A stretch of 64,000 nt of DNA from Acidimicrobiia bacterium (GCA_022824805.1 JAJDZE010000066.1:1-64000); one strand, 5' to 3'; numbered from the stretch's first letter, positions 9,674 through 19,756 are shown. Notes: generated by a model from the letters alone, not told the origin. Program-made: numbers and translations.

Positions 9674-11269
9674 TCAGGCGGTGAGGTCCATGATCTCGAA
9701 GAGCGAGCCGAGGTCGACATGGGCCTCGATTGCGTCGGCAACCTGGTCGAACTGCGCCTCGCGGCGGGCGGCGAACGAGCCTGGGTCCGGCGTGTAGGGA
9801 CAGGCGCACTCCGCCGCAATGCGAGCCAAGTAAGCACGCCGGAAGTCATCGCTCTCGAAGATGCCGTGAAGCGTTGTGCCCATTGTTCGGCCGCTGCACC
9901 GGCCTTCGGGCTCGCCGTCCAGCCACAACCAGGGCTCGCTGGTGCCGCCGGTGGTGGGCTCAACGCGTCCGTGATGGATCTGATAGCCCCAGACCGGTGC
10001 TCCGCAGGCTTCGCCCCGGCGCTGGGCGAGCACCTTGTCGTCCTCGAAGACGGTCTCGACATCGAGCAAGCCCAGACCGGGCACCGTCCCTTGCCGCGAC
10101 TCGACGTCGTCGTGAACGACTTGGCCGAGCATCTGGTAGCCGCCGCAGATGCCGAGCACGGATGCCCCGCCGTCGGCGACCGCGGCCGTCACGGCATCAG
10201 CGAGGCCTCGGGACCGCATCCATGACAGATCGCCCACGGTGGCCTTGGAGCCTCCCAGCACGATCAGGTCGGGCTGACCCAGCTCGCGGACCGAGCGGAC
10301 GAAGCGGACACCGACATCGGATTCCGCGAAGAGAGGATCGAGATCGGTGAAGTTTGACAGGCTTGGGAAGGCGATGACGGCCACGTCGAGGTGAGCCTCG
10401 GCACGCGGCGGGGGCATCTGCGCGAGCGCGACCGAGTCCTCGGCGTCGATGCGAACACCGTCGAGCATCGGGATCACGCCGAGCGTCGGCACTCCGCAAT
10501 GTCGTTCCAAGTCGATGAGCCCGTCGCCGAGCAGGGCCGGGTCGCCGCGGAACTTGTTGATCAAAAAGCCCCGCACGAGGCGTCGGTGCTCGGGCGGCAG
10601 CAGCGCAACCGTTCCGGCCAGCGAAGCGAAGACACCGCCGAGATCGATGTCGCCGACCACGACGGCGGGCAGGCCTGCTCGTTCGGCGATGCGCAGGTTG
10701 ACGATGTCGCTGTCGGCAAGGTTGATCTCCGCAGGGCTGCCCGCTCCCTCGAGCACCACCGCATCGAAGTCGCAGCGCAGCCGGCGCAGCGACTCCAGGA
10801 CGAGCTCCAGCAACTCGGGCTTGCAGCGGTGATACTCCGCCGCGCTCATCGAGCCCACCGGTCGGCCCTCCACGACGACCTGGGCATCGGTGTCGCCGGT
10901 GGGCTTGAGCAGAACCGGGTTCATGCTCACCGTGGCCTCGACGCCCGCTGCTTGCGCCTGCGCGTACTGGGCCCGGCCGATCTCGTGTCCCGAAGCTGTC
11001 ACCGCCGAGTTCAGCGCCATGTTCTGTGCCTTGAACGGTGCGACGCGCAAGCCCCGCCGAGCCAACAGCCGGCACAGACCTGCGACAAGCGTCGACTTGC
11101 CCACGTTCGAGGCCGTCCCGCACACCATCAGACCAGGCGCCAGCGGGTCAGTGGCGTTGCCGCGCACCGCGGCAGCGTACAAACCCCCTGCGTCAGCCCC
11201 GTGCGTGAGATCAGCCAAGCGGAGCACCGTGCTGGGAACACTGACAAGCGAGACATCACCACGCGACAT
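9674..11269 (-). CDS. cobQ: Cobyric acid synthase
   Basis: LMVCGTASNVGKSTLVAGLCRLLARRGLRVAPFKAQNMALNSAVTASGHEIGRAQYAQAQAAG; C-terminal GATase with LGICGGYQMLG. Confidence 0.96.
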   Translation of the reverse strand: MSRGDVSLVSVPSTVLRLADLTHGADAGGLYAAAVRGNATDPLAPGLMVCGTASNVGKSTLVAGLCRLLARRGLRVAPFKAQNMALNSAVTASGHEIGRAQYAQAQAAGVEATVSMNPVLLKPTGDTDAQVVVEGRPVGSMSAAEYHRCKPELLELVLESLRRLRCDFDAVVLEGAGSPAEINLADSDIVNLRIAERAGLPAVVVGDIDLGGVFASLAGTVALLPPEHRRLVRGFLINKFRGDPALLGDGLIDLERHCGVPTLGVIPMLDGVRIDAEDSVALAQMPPPRAEAHLDVAVIAFPSLSNFTDLDPLFAESDVGVRFVRSVRELGQPDLIVLGGSKATVGDLSWMRSRGLADAVTAAVADGGASVLGICGGYQMLGQVVHDDVESRQGTVPGLGLLDVETVFEDDKVLAQRRGEACGAPVWGYQIHHGRVEPTTGGTSEPWLWLDGEPEGRCSGRTMGTTLHGIFESDDFRRAYLARIAAECACPYTPDPGSFAARREAQFDQVADAIEAHVDLGSLFEIMDLTA

Positions 11270-11366
11270 CTGCCAGCCAGGACTGGCATGGGGAGTTCTC
11301 AGTTACTTCTCATCTCGGCTTCGTACCGTGCGTGCACCCATTACGGCTACTCGGAGGCGAACCCGC

Positions 11367-12128
11367 GTGCTGAGATTCTTCCGCCCATCGCTGCTCGCAG
11401 TCGCGGCAGTCACCTCACTGGTGGCAATGGCTTGCTCAGAGGGCAACCAGAACGGCCTGCCGACCCTGCTGGAGAGCACCTCGACCAGCACCGCCGAAGC
11501 GCTCACGGCTGCAGGCACTGACGGCCCGTCGGGGATGCCGTCATCGGCGAGCGAATCAACGGCGCCCGCAACCACGGCTCCTGCATCGACCGACACGGCG
11601 TCGACTGACCCAGAACAAGACGGCACGGACGAAGCCGTCAGCGACGAGGAGCGCCTGCTGGAGTTCGCAGCGTGCATGCGCGACAACGGCGTGGAATTCC
11701 CCGACCCGATCGTCGAGGCTGACGGCACGATCAGCTTCGGATTACGGCCGGGCGCGGGCGGTGCCTCCCGGTCGGCCGAGAATCTGCAGCGCATCGGCCG
11801 CGATCGGGACCTGCCGGCAGCGCGCGAAGCATGCGGGGGCCTTCTTGAAGGCCTCGCGTTCGGCCGAGGCAGTCAGGACTTCGCGGAGGCCCAAGCCGAG
11901 CAGGCCGACCGATTGCTCGAATTCGCCCAGTGCCTGCGCGACAACGGCATCGATGTCGGTGATCCCGACACCAGCGGATTTGGCCCCGGCGGAGGCGGCG
12001 GCGCAGCCCTCCCGTTCGGAGACGTGGACTTCGACGATCCCGATGCGAGCGCCGCGCTGGACATCTGCGCGGAGCAGGTGTCGATCGCCCCGAGGCAGCG
12101 CGGCCGCCAGTCGCAGGCGGGACAATGA
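11367..12128 (+). CDS. Lipoprotein with duplicated C(M/L)RDNG motif
   Basis: Signal/lipobox LRFFRPSLLAVAAVTSLVAMACSEG; repeats LLEFAACMRDNGVEFPDP and LLEFAQCLRDNGIDVGDPD; GTG start assumed; overlaps next gene by 4 nt. Confidence 0.75.
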   Translation: MLRFFRPSLLAVAAVTSLVAMACSEGNQNGLPTLLESTSTSTAEALTAAGTDGPSGMPSSASESTAPATTAPASTDTASTDPEQDGTDEAVSDEERLLEFAACMRDNGVEFPDPIVEADGTISFGLRPGAGGASRSAENLQRIGRDRDLPAAREACGGLLEGLAFGRGSQDFAEAQAEQADRLLEFAQCLRDNGIDVGDPDTSGFGPGGGGGAALPFGDVDFDDPDASAALDICAEQVSIAPRQRGRQSQAGQ

Positions 12129-14221
12129 GCATGTCGCGCACCAGCCGACGGACGAGAACTGCCGCAATTGCCGCTGTGCTCATCGTCGTCGCTGCGGTCG
12201 TCATCATCGTGCTCGTACTCCTGCGCGATGAGCCAGACGACACCTCGAGCGATGCGAACGAGTCGATCCTCACCACGACGCTGATCGAACAGCGCGAACT
12301 CACCGAGTACCTCGAGATCGACGGGACCCTCGACTACGAAGGCATGGTCACGCTCGCCGCCCGTAGCGACGGATCGCTGGTTCATCTCGCAGCCGAGGGC
12401 ACCGTCGTGGGCCGGGGCGAATCGATCTACCTGATCCTGGATCCCCCGACCGAGGCGGAATCTGCCGCTGCGCTGGCCGACGTCGCATCGACGCAGGACT
12501 CGCTCATGGTTGCTGAAGACGACCTGAGCAGCGCCCGATCCGGGCCCTCGGACGCCGACATCGCTGCCGCAAGCGCCGATGTCGCCACCGCCATCGAAGC
12601 GCGGGACGAGCTGATCGCCGAGCCCACCGTATCTGAGATCCGCACCGCCGAGGCCGCTGTGGCCGTTGCATCCGAAGCGCTCGAGCAGCTCGACAACCCC
12701 ACGGAGGCTGCACGCGCGACGGCCCGCTCCGACCTCGCCGCCGCCCAAGAGCGGCTCGCCCAGTTTATTGCCGGCGCAACGCAAGCCGAGATCGACTCGG
12801 CGAAGGCCAACTTGGTGACGGCGCAAGAAGCGCTCGCAGCATTGCTCGCCGAGCCATCGGAAGCCGAGATCGAATCGGCCGAAGCAGCGGTGGCGATCGC
12901 TTGGGAACGGCTCCACGGCGAACTGCAGTGCTGCAGCTCCGACGCCGAGATTGACGAACTGCGCGCCGTGTTGCTGACCGCGGAAGAGGCGCTCGACGAA
13001 CTGCTCGCCGGTCCGACCGAAGCTGCGGTCGATGAGGCAGAGGCACAGGTGCTCGCTGCGCAGGAAGCGCTCGACAATCTCACAGCGGGCGCGTCCAGCG
13101 CCGAGATCGAAGATGCCGAAGCAGCGGTGCTCGCCGCGCAGGAAGCGCTCGACCTGCTCGACAATCCCACCGAGGCGACACGAGCCCAGGCACGGGCCGA
13201 TCTCGCCGCTGCCTCAGAAGCACTATCCGACCTGCGCGCCGGCCCCTCGGACGCAGAGATCGACGCCGCGAACGCAGCAATCCTGGTTGCGGACGAGGCC
13301 CTGGCCGGCCTGTTGGCGCCCCCGTCGGAGACGGAGCTCGCGGCGCTCACGGCGGCCGTGCAGAGCGCGGAGGCAGCGCTCGACGCTGCCGAGGAGCAGT
13401 GGGCTGATCTCGGTCACAGCCAGCATTCGCTCGTCCTCCTCTACGGCAGCATGCCCGCATATCGCACCATGGCGCCGGGCGCCTCCGGCGACGATGTCCG
13501 TCAGCTCCAGGAGAACCTCGTCGAGCTCGGCCATCTCGACCGAGAGCAGCACCCTGCCGACGGCGTCTTCGACGAGGCCACGGCCGCGGCAGTGCAGCGT
13601 TGGCAGCGCGACGTCGGACACCACGTCGACGCGACAGTGGGCACCGCTGATGTGCTGTTCGTCGATGGTCCGGTGCAGATCGGGCCTTGGTCGGTGGGCA
13701 TCGAGGTGGGCCAGGACCTGCCCGCCGGCACCACGCTCGCGTCGCTCACGGTGATCGAGACGCCGACTGGCGGTGTCATGGCCACCACCCAGCGCATCGC
13801 CGCCAACCTGCCCCTCAGCGAGAGGGATCTGGTCAGCGAGGGGATCATCGTCAACGTTGAGTTTCCCGACGACACCGATGTCGAGGGCACAGTTGTCGCC
13901 ATCAATCCGTCCCCGATCACCGACCCCGCGACGGGTGAGAACGTCGTCGAGTTGACCATTCAGCTCCACAGCCCAGCCTCGGCGGTATGGATCGGCGCGT
14001 CGGTGGTTGTGGAAATCACTCAGACACTCATCGAAGACGCCTTGGTCGTGCCCGCCACCGCGCTGGTTGCCCTCGTCGAGGGCGGCAGCGCCGTGGAGGT
14101 TCTCGCCGACGATGGAAGCATCCGCTTGATCGGCGTGGAGACGGGGCTGTTCGTCGACGGTGACGTCGAATTGCTCAGTCCGGAACTCAAGGCCGGCATG
14201 CGAGTGGTGGTTCCCCGTTGA
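12125..14221 (+). CDS. HlyD-like periplasmic adaptor with long repetitive coiled coil and peptidoglycan-binding domain
   Basis: N-terminal TM; about 10 approximate AxPSxAEIxxAxAAVxxAxEALxxLL units; PG_binding_1-like GASGDDVRQLQENLVELGHLDREQHPADGVFDEATAAAVQRWQRD; next to MacB-type ABC genes. Confidence 0.85.
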   Translation: MSMSRTSRRTRTAAIAAVLIVVAAVVIIVLVLLRDEPDDTSSDANESILTTTLIEQRELTEYLEIDGTLDYEGMVTLAARSDGSLVHLAAEGTVVGRGESIYLILDPPTEAESAAALADVASTQDSLMVAEDDLSSARSGPSDADIAAASADVATAIEARDELIAEPTVSEIRTAEAAVAVASEALEQLDNPTEAARATARSDLAAAQERLAQFIAGATQAEIDSAKANLVTAQEALAALLAEPSEAEIESAEAAVAIAWERLHGELQCCSSDAEIDELRAVLLTAEEALDELLAGPTEAAVDEAEAQVLAAQEALDNLTAGASSAEIEDAEAAVLAAQEALDLLDNPTEATRAQARADLAAASEALSDLRAGPSDAEIDAANAAILVADEALAGLLAPPSETELAALTAAVQSAEAALDAAEEQWADLGHSQHSLVLLYGSMPAYRTMAPGASGDDVRQLQENLVELGHLDREQHPADGVFDEATAAAVQRWQRDVGHHVDATVGTADVLFVDGPVQIGPWSVGIEVGQDLPAGTTLASLTVIETPTGGVMATTQRIAANLPLSERDLVSEGIIVNVEFPDDTDVEGTVVAINPSPITDPATGENVVELTIQLHSPASAVWIGASVVVEITQTLIEDALVVPATALVALVEGGSAVEVLADDGSIRLIGVETGLFVDGDVELLSPELKAGMRVVVPR

Positions 14222-14937
14222 GCGATCGGCGGGCCGTGCCCGATCCTCAGCCGCCGGCCATCGAGCTGCGTGGCGTCTCGAAGATCTACCCGGGATCGCC
14301 GCCCATCAAGGCGCTGGACGACGTCTCGGTGCAGATCGACTGGGGCCAGATGGTCGCGGTCGTCGGCCAGTCGGGCAGCGGCAAGTCGACGATGCTCAAC
14401 GTGATGGGCACGCTCGATCAGCCCACCAGCGGTTCGGTGCTGATCGAGGGCACCGACACCTCGCTGCTGACCGACAACCAACTGTCGGCAATCCGTGGTC
14501 GGCGCGTCGGTTTCGTGTTCCAGCGCTTCTTCCTCCTGTCGGGGATAGCGGTGATCGACAACGTGGCGAACGGCCTGCTGTACACCGGCGCGACCCGGCC
14601 GGACCGGCGCAAGGCGGCCGAGGCTGTGCTTGAGCGTGTCGGGCTCGGTGCGCGCAAATGGCACAAACCCGACGAACTGTCCGGCGGTCAGATGCAACGT
14701 GTCGCCATCGCCCGGGCGCTCGTCGGCGAGCCGGCGTTTGTCCTGGCCGACGAGCCCACCGGCAATCTCGACTCCGCCTCGTCGAATTCGATCATCGAGC
14801 TGCTGTTCTCGCTGCACGACGAAGGTCGGACAATTGTTGTCATCACCCACAACGAAGCAATCGCCGCTGCGATGCCCCGGCAACTGCAGATTCTCGACGG
14901 GCGTCTCGTGCACGACAGCGGCACGGCCTCGCAATGA
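14218..14937 (+). CDS. MacB/LolD-type ABC transporter ATP-binding protein
   Basis: VVGQSGSGKSTMLNVMGTLDQPTSGSVLIEG; LSGGQMQRVAIARALVGEPAFVLADEPTGNLDS. Confidence 0.95.
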   Translation: MSDRRAVPDPQPPAIELRGVSKIYPGSPPIKALDDVSVQIDWGQMVAVVGQSGSGKSTMLNVMGTLDQPTSGSVLIEGTDTSLLTDNQLSAIRGRRVGFVFQRFFLLSGIAVIDNVANGLLYTGATRPDRRKAAEAVLERVGLGARKWHKPDELSGGQMQRVAIARALVGEPAFVLADEPTGNLDSASSNSIIELLFSLHDEGRTIVVITHNEAIAAAMPRQLQILDGRLVHDSGTASQ

Positions 14938-16127
14938 ACCTGGCGCCGAGCCGCTTGCGTCCGTCCGAGACGGCGCGCGTCGGACTCGGGTCGCTGGCGG
15001 CGCGGCGGCTCCGTTCGGCGCTGTCGGCGCTCGGCATCGCCATCGGCATCGCCTCGCTGGTGGCTGTGTTGGGTCTGTCGGACTCGTCGAAGTCGGCGCT
15101 GCTCGACCAGATCGGCGCGCTCGGCACCAATCTGCTCACCATCGAGGCAGGTTCGGGATTCGGTGCGGGCGACGCGGCGCTGCCCGAGACCTCAGTTGCG
15201 ACGGTCAGCCGGGTGCCCACCGTGGAGGCAACCTCGGCCGTGTATACGGTCGATGCTGGCGTGTACCGCAACGATCTCGTGCCCGAAGACCTCACCGGGG
15301 GCATCAGCGTGTACGGCACCGATCCTGGTCTCCTGGGCGCCCTCAACGGCGAGATCGCCCTCGGCTCATTCCTGACGGAGGCCACCCGCGACCATCCGGT
15401 GGCGGTGGTCGGGGCGGTCGCCGCCGAACGCCTGGGAATCCGCAACCTCGACCAGCCGGTGCGGCTGTACATCGGCGACCGCTGGGTCGAGGTGGCAGGC
15501 GTGCTGGAGCCATTCGCACTCGCCGCCAACCTCGATCGCGCTGTGTTGATCGGCGATCGGGCAGCCGAGCGCTACTACGACACCGAGCTGGTGCCGGCCA
15601 CGGTGTACGTGCGCGTCTACGAGGACTACATCGACGAGACCCGCGATGTGCTGGCCGCAACGGTCGATCCGGAGAATCCCGAGGAGGCCGAGATCAGCAG
15701 GCCGTCGGATCTGCTGGAAGCCAGATCAGCCGCGGAGAGCTCGTTCACCTCGCTCTTCTTGGGCTTGGGCGCTGTAGCGCTGCTGGTGGGCGGCATCGGC
15801 GTGGCAAACGTCATGGTGATCGGGGTCATTGAGCGTCGCGGAGAGATCGGCCTGCGGCGCGCCATCGGGGCGACGAGGGCGCACATCCGCAGGCAGTTCT
15901 TCACCGAGGCTCTGACGCTCGCGACCCTGGGCGGCACAGCAGGGGTGCTCTTGGGGGTTGCGGTGACCTACGGGTACTCGCTCGCCCAAGGATGGCGCGT
16001 GATCATCCCGCCGGTCGCCGTAATCGGCGGGTTCGCTGCGGCGGTCGCCATCGGCGTGATCGCCGGCTTGTATCCGGCGATCAGAGCATCGCGGGTATCT
16101 CCCACGGAGGCGCTCCGCTCGGCCTGA
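14934..16127 (+). CDS. MacB/FtsX-type ABC permease
   Basis: N-terminal RLRSALSALGIAIGIASLVAVLG; GGIGVANVMVIGVIERRGEIGLRRAIGATRAHIRRQFFTEALTLA; 4-nt overlap with ATPase gene. Confidence 0.94.
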   Translation: MNLAPSRLRPSETARVGLGSLAARRLRSALSALGIAIGIASLVAVLGLSDSSKSALLDQIGALGTNLLTIEAGSGFGAGDAALPETSVATVSRVPTVEATSAVYTVDAGVYRNDLVPEDLTGGISVYGTDPGLLGALNGEIALGSFLTEATRDHPVAVVGAVAAERLGIRNLDQPVRLYIGDRWVEVAGVLEPFALAANLDRAVLIGDRAAERYYDTELVPATVYVRVYEDYIDETRDVLAATVDPENPEEAEISRPSDLLEARSAAESSFTSLFLGLGAVALLVGGIGVANVMVIGVIERRGEIGLRRAIGATRAHIRRQFFTEALTLATLGGTAGVLLGVAVTYGYSLAQGWRVIIPPVAVIGGFAAAVAIGVIAGLYPAIRASRVSPTEALRSA

Positions 16128-16216
16128 GGGATGCCGAACCCTGCAAGGCCCCGCGCTTCGGGCCCAGGGCTGCGTCTCTTAGCCTCTGAGGCCATGCAAC
16201 GGCACGGCGGCACTTC

Positions 16217-17374
16217 GTGAGCGGCTTGAAGGTCTCCGAGCGGGCGGATATCGCGCCCTTCTTTGTGATGGAGATGATGCGGGCTGCCGCCGACAGGGAA
16301 GCGGCCGGCGGCGATGTGGTGCACATGGAGGTCGGCCAGCCGTCCACGCCCGCGCCGGCCGGGGCGCGCACTGCTGCCAAGGCGGCAATCGACAACGACG
16401 TGCTGGGTTACACGTCGGCGGTGGGCATCGAGCCGCTGCGCACGAGGCTGGTGCAGCGCTACGCCGACTGGTACGGCCACGACACCGATGCGGGTCGCAT
16501 CGTCGTGACCCAAGGCGCCAGCGGGGCATTCACGCTCGCGTTCCTGGCGTGCTTCGAGGCCGGCGACCGGGTGGCGGTGACTGCGCCCGGCTATCCCTGC
16601 TACCGCAACACGCTCGAAGCGCTGGACATCGAGGTCGTCGAGATCGCGGTCACACCCGAGTCCGGCTTCCGGTTGAGCGCAGAAATGGTCACCGGCGCCG
16701 GCCCGCTCGATGGGCTGGTGGTGGCCAGTCCCGCAAACCCCACCGGCACCATGCTCATGGCAGACGAACTGGGCCGGCTAGCCCGCTGGTGCCATGAAGC
16801 CGGCGTGCGGCTGATCTCCGATGAGATCTACCACGGCATCGCCTACGGAACCGAGGCCGCCACCGCCGCAGCGCACAGCCCCAGCGCTGTCGTGGTGAAC
16901 AGCTTCTCCAAGTACTTCTCGATGACCGGCTGGCGCCTGGGCTGGCTGCTGCTGCCGCCCGATCTGGTCTCGCCCGTAGAGCGCCTCGCCCAGAACGCCA
17001 CGATCGCTGCCGCCACGGTGAGCCAGCACGCCGCACTCGGTGCCTTCGACAGCATCGACGAGCTCGAGGCCAACGTCGCCCGCTACCAGGCGAACCGCCG
17101 GATACTGCTCGACGGCCTGCCCGCTGCAGGGATCGACCGCATCGCTCCGCCCGACGGGGCGTTCTACATCTACGCCAACGTCGATCACCTCACCAACGAC
17201 AGCGCCGAGCTGGCCGCGACCTGGCTCGCTGAACTCGGCATCGCCACCACACCCGGCATCGACTTCGACCCTGCTGAGGGTCATCGCTACATCCGATTCT
17301 CGTTCGCGGGCAGCAACGACGACATGATCCAGACCGTCGAACGCCTCACTGCCTGGGCCAAACGCCTGCATTGA
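16217..17374 (+). CDS. Class I/II pyridoxal-phosphate aminotransferase
   Basis: VTQGASGAFTLAFLACFEAGDRVAVTAPGYPCYRN; NSFSKYFSMTGWRLGW PLP-lysine motif. Confidence 0.93.
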   Translation: MSGLKVSERADIAPFFVMEMMRAAADREAAGGDVVHMEVGQPSTPAPAGARTAAKAAIDNDVLGYTSAVGIEPLRTRLVQRYADWYGHDTDAGRIVVTQGASGAFTLAFLACFEAGDRVAVTAPGYPCYRNTLEALDIEVVEIAVTPESGFRLSAEMVTGAGPLDGLVVASPANPTGTMLMADELGRLARWCHEAGVRLISDEIYHGIAYGTEAATAAAHSPSAVVVNSFSKYFSMTGWRLGWLLLPPDLVSPVERLAQNATIAAATVSQHAALGAFDSIDELEANVARYQANRRILLDGLPAAGIDRIAPPDGAFYIYANVDHLTNDSAELAATWLAELGIATTPGIDFDPAEGHRYIRFSFAGSNDDMIQTVERLTAWAKRLH

Positions 17375-17417
17375 GCCCTCGGGCGCAACCCAAGTCCCAC
17401 CACTAGCGTCGCTGCTC

Positions 17418-18212
17418 ATGGAATCGGCAGAACTCGAAACGCTCATCATCGACGCCGCGGACAACGGCGTGGTCACCATCACGATGAACCGGCCCAAGCG
17501 CCTCAACGCGGCGAGTCCGCAGATGTTCACCGAGCTGCGCGAGACATGGAACGAGATCGGCGGCGACCCCACGGTGCGCTGCGTGGTGATGACCGGGGCC
17601 GGCGACGCCTTCTGCAGCGGCGCTGACTTGGCCGCCGATGACGGTGACGGCCCGCGCAGGCACCCGTTGCAAGGGCTGAACGTGATCCACCAGACCGTGT
17701 CGGCGCTCTACTCGATCATGGCGCCGGTCATCGCCAAGGTGAACGGCGTCGCTGCGGGCGCGGGCATGAACCTGGCTCTGGCGTGCGACCTGATCGTGGC
17801 CTCCGACCAAGCCCGGTTCAGCGAGATCTTCGCCCGGCGCGGCCTGTCAGTCGACTTCGGCGGCACTTGGATCCTGCCTCGGCTCATCGGCCTGCACCGC
17901 GCCAAGGAGCTGGCGTTCTTCGCTGACGTCCTCGATGCCAAGCAGGCCGAAGACTTCGGCATCGTCAACAAGGTGGTGCCCCACGGCGAGCTCGACGCAT
18001 TCGTCGACGACTGGTCCGACCGCCTCGCGGCCGGACCGCCCATCGCCGTTGCTATGACCAAGCGCCTGCTCACCCTCAACGCCTCGGCCGACTTCGCCAC
18101 TGCGCTCGAAGGCGAGGGCATGGCTCAGTCGCTCAACTTCACCACCGAGGACACCAAGGAAGCCGTCCAGGCATTCCTCGAGAAACGCCCGCCCACCTTC
18201 ACCGGCCGCTAG
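17418..18212 (+). CDS. Enoyl-CoA hydratase/isomerase family protein
   Basis: GVVTITMNRPKRLNAASPQMF; GAGDAFCSGADLAADD; KVNGVAAGAGMNLALACDLIVASDQARFSEIF. Confidence 0.95.
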   Translation: MESAELETLIIDAADNGVVTITMNRPKRLNAASPQMFTELRETWNEIGGDPTVRCVVMTGAGDAFCSGADLAADDGDGPRRHPLQGLNVIHQTVSALYSIMAPVIAKVNGVAAGAGMNLALACDLIVASDQARFSEIFARRGLSVDFGGTWILPRLIGLHRAKELAFFADVLDAKQAEDFGIVNKVVPHGELDAFVDDWSDRLAAGPPIAVAMTKRLLTLNASADFATALEGEGMAQSLNFTTEDTKEAVQAFLEKRPPTFTGR

Positions 18213-18246
18213 ACGCAGGCCGATCGCGGGATCGGATCAGCGAGGT

Positions 18247-19449
18247 TCAGGCGAGGGCGGATCGGGACTCCGCCCAGGTCTTGCCGGACTCCACGTCGAC
18301 GTCGTGGGGCAGGCCCAGCACCCGCTCGGCGATGATGTTGCGCTGCACTTCCGAGGTGCCACCACCGATGGTGAGTGCAGGGCTGAACAAGTAGCCGCCG
18401 TGCCAGCCGTTCCAGCCCTCCGTAACGGCCTGGGCCTTGGGGAAGTCTGGCGACGTGCCCAGCGGGCCCGTATTGGCGAGCAGTCCGTGGGCGCCGGCCA
18501 GATCCTTGGCCAGCCCCATGACGTGCTGACCGTGATCGTCAGCCAGCGCTTTGCGCACGCTGGCCTCGGGCCCAGGCTGGCGGCCGTGCAAGCGGGCGCT
18601 CAGCGTCCGCAGCCGGATGAGCCGCAGCACTTCGGCTTCGATGTGCAGCCGTGCGGCCCGGTCGCGCATCACCGGATCTGACACGCCCCCGGCAGACCGG
18701 ACCACGTCGAGCAGGTCGGCAGCGCTGGGGCCGCTGCCCCACAGCGCCCCTTCGCCCGACAGCGACACCCGTTCGTTGCCCAGCGTGATCTTCGCGAGCC
18801 GCCAGCCGTCGTTCTCGTCGCCGATCCGGTTCTCCACCGGCAGCTCCATGTCGGTGAAGAACGTCTGATTGAACGAGTACGCCGTGGTCATGTCGATGAT
18901 CGGGCGCAGTTCCAGGCCGGGGGTGTCCATCGGGCAGATGAAGTACGACACGCCGCGGTGCTTGGGCACGTCGGGGTCGGTGCGGGCGATGAGGATGCCG
19001 AACTTGCTGCGATGCGCTCCGGACGACCAGATCTTCGAGCCGTTCACGATGTAGCGGTCGCCGTCCCGCACGGCGCGGGTGGCCAGGTTCGCCAGATCCG
19101 AACCGCTGTCGGGCTCGGAGAACAGCTGGCACCACACCTCCTCGCCGGTGAGGATCGGCCACAGGTAGCGCTCCTTCTGGGCGTCGGAGCCGCCGTAGAT
19201 GATGGTCGGACCGGCCCAGCCCAGCCCGATACCGCTAGCCAGGCGCTTCACGCCGGCAGCAGCCAGCTCTTCGTCGATCAGGAGTTGGGTGATGGGGTCG
19301 GCGTCGAGGCCGTAGGGCCTGGGCCAGTGCGGCGCCACGTATCCGGCGTGCGCCAGCGCCTCCTGGCTCGGACTGCCGTCGTGATCGTCGAGCCAGTCGC
19401 GCACCGCGACTCGGCGGGGGTCGTCATGGTCCGGCCAGTCGAAGTCCAT
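18247..19449 (-). CDS. Acyl-CoA dehydrogenase
   Basis: EEVWCQLFSEPDSGSDLANLATRAVRDGDRYIVNGSKIWSSGAHRSKFGILIARTD; C-terminal IGGGTSEVQRNIIAERVLGLP. Confidence 0.96.
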   Translation of the reverse strand: MDFDWPDHDDPRRVAVRDWLDDHDGSPSQEALAHAGYVAPHWPRPYGLDADPITQLLIDEELAAAGVKRLASGIGLGWAGPTIIYGGSDAQKERYLWPILTGEEVWCQLFSEPDSGSDLANLATRAVRDGDRYIVNGSKIWSSGAHRSKFGILIARTDPDVPKHRGVSYFICPMDTPGLELRPIIDMTTAYSFNQTFFTDMELPVENRIGDENDGWRLAKITLGNERVSLSGEGALWGSGPSAADLLDVVRSAGGVSDPVMRDRAARLHIEAEVLRLIRLRTLSARLHGRQPGPEASVRKALADDHGQHVMGLAKDLAGAHGLLANTGPLGTSPDFPKAQAVTEGWNGWHGGYLFSPALTIGGGTSEVQRNIIAERVLGLPHDVDVESGKTWAESRSALA

Positions 19450-19483
19450 GTGCGGACCCTAGCGGGGTGCCCCGAGACGCGAA

Positions 19484-19513
19484 CAGGCCCCCGCTCGACT
19501 GAGCAGGGGCCTG
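19484..19513 (-). terminator. Strong hairpin (terminator-like, no U tract)
   Basis: Minus-strand CAGGCCCCTGCTC-AGTC-GAGCGGGGGCCTG: 13-bp stem with one G-U pair and a 4-nt loop. Confidence 0.6.
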
Positions 19514-19756
19514 CTGCTACCCGAAGATCGTGTTCGCGCCTCTGCCGTTTGGCGGGGCGGCGGCCGCGTGAGGACCAGCACGCGGATCTTGTGGGGTTCG
19601 GTGGTCCGGGTTGGAGTCGCCACCTGATGGAGACGTCCCCTTCTCGGAAGCGGGTCGCCTCAGCGCCCGGCCACCTCCAGAGTCCTGTTGCGTTTCGGCA
19701 TTGCTTGGACCACCCCCTTTCTCTGGTGCCACCAGATTGCCACAGTCGCGGCCAGA

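Noticed and set aside
12427-13350. 307-aa Ser/Ala-rich minus-strand ORF
   Set aside because: Mirror of the Ala/Glu-rich coiled-coil repeats of the HlyD-like adaptor; composition artefact.
19462-19624. Classical branched-chain amino acid attenuator for the acyl-CoA dehydrogenase gene
   Set aside because: The Val/Leu-rich frame runs through the hairpin without a stop, and a TAGGGT box 6 nt before the dehydrogenase ATG suggests its own leaderless promoter.
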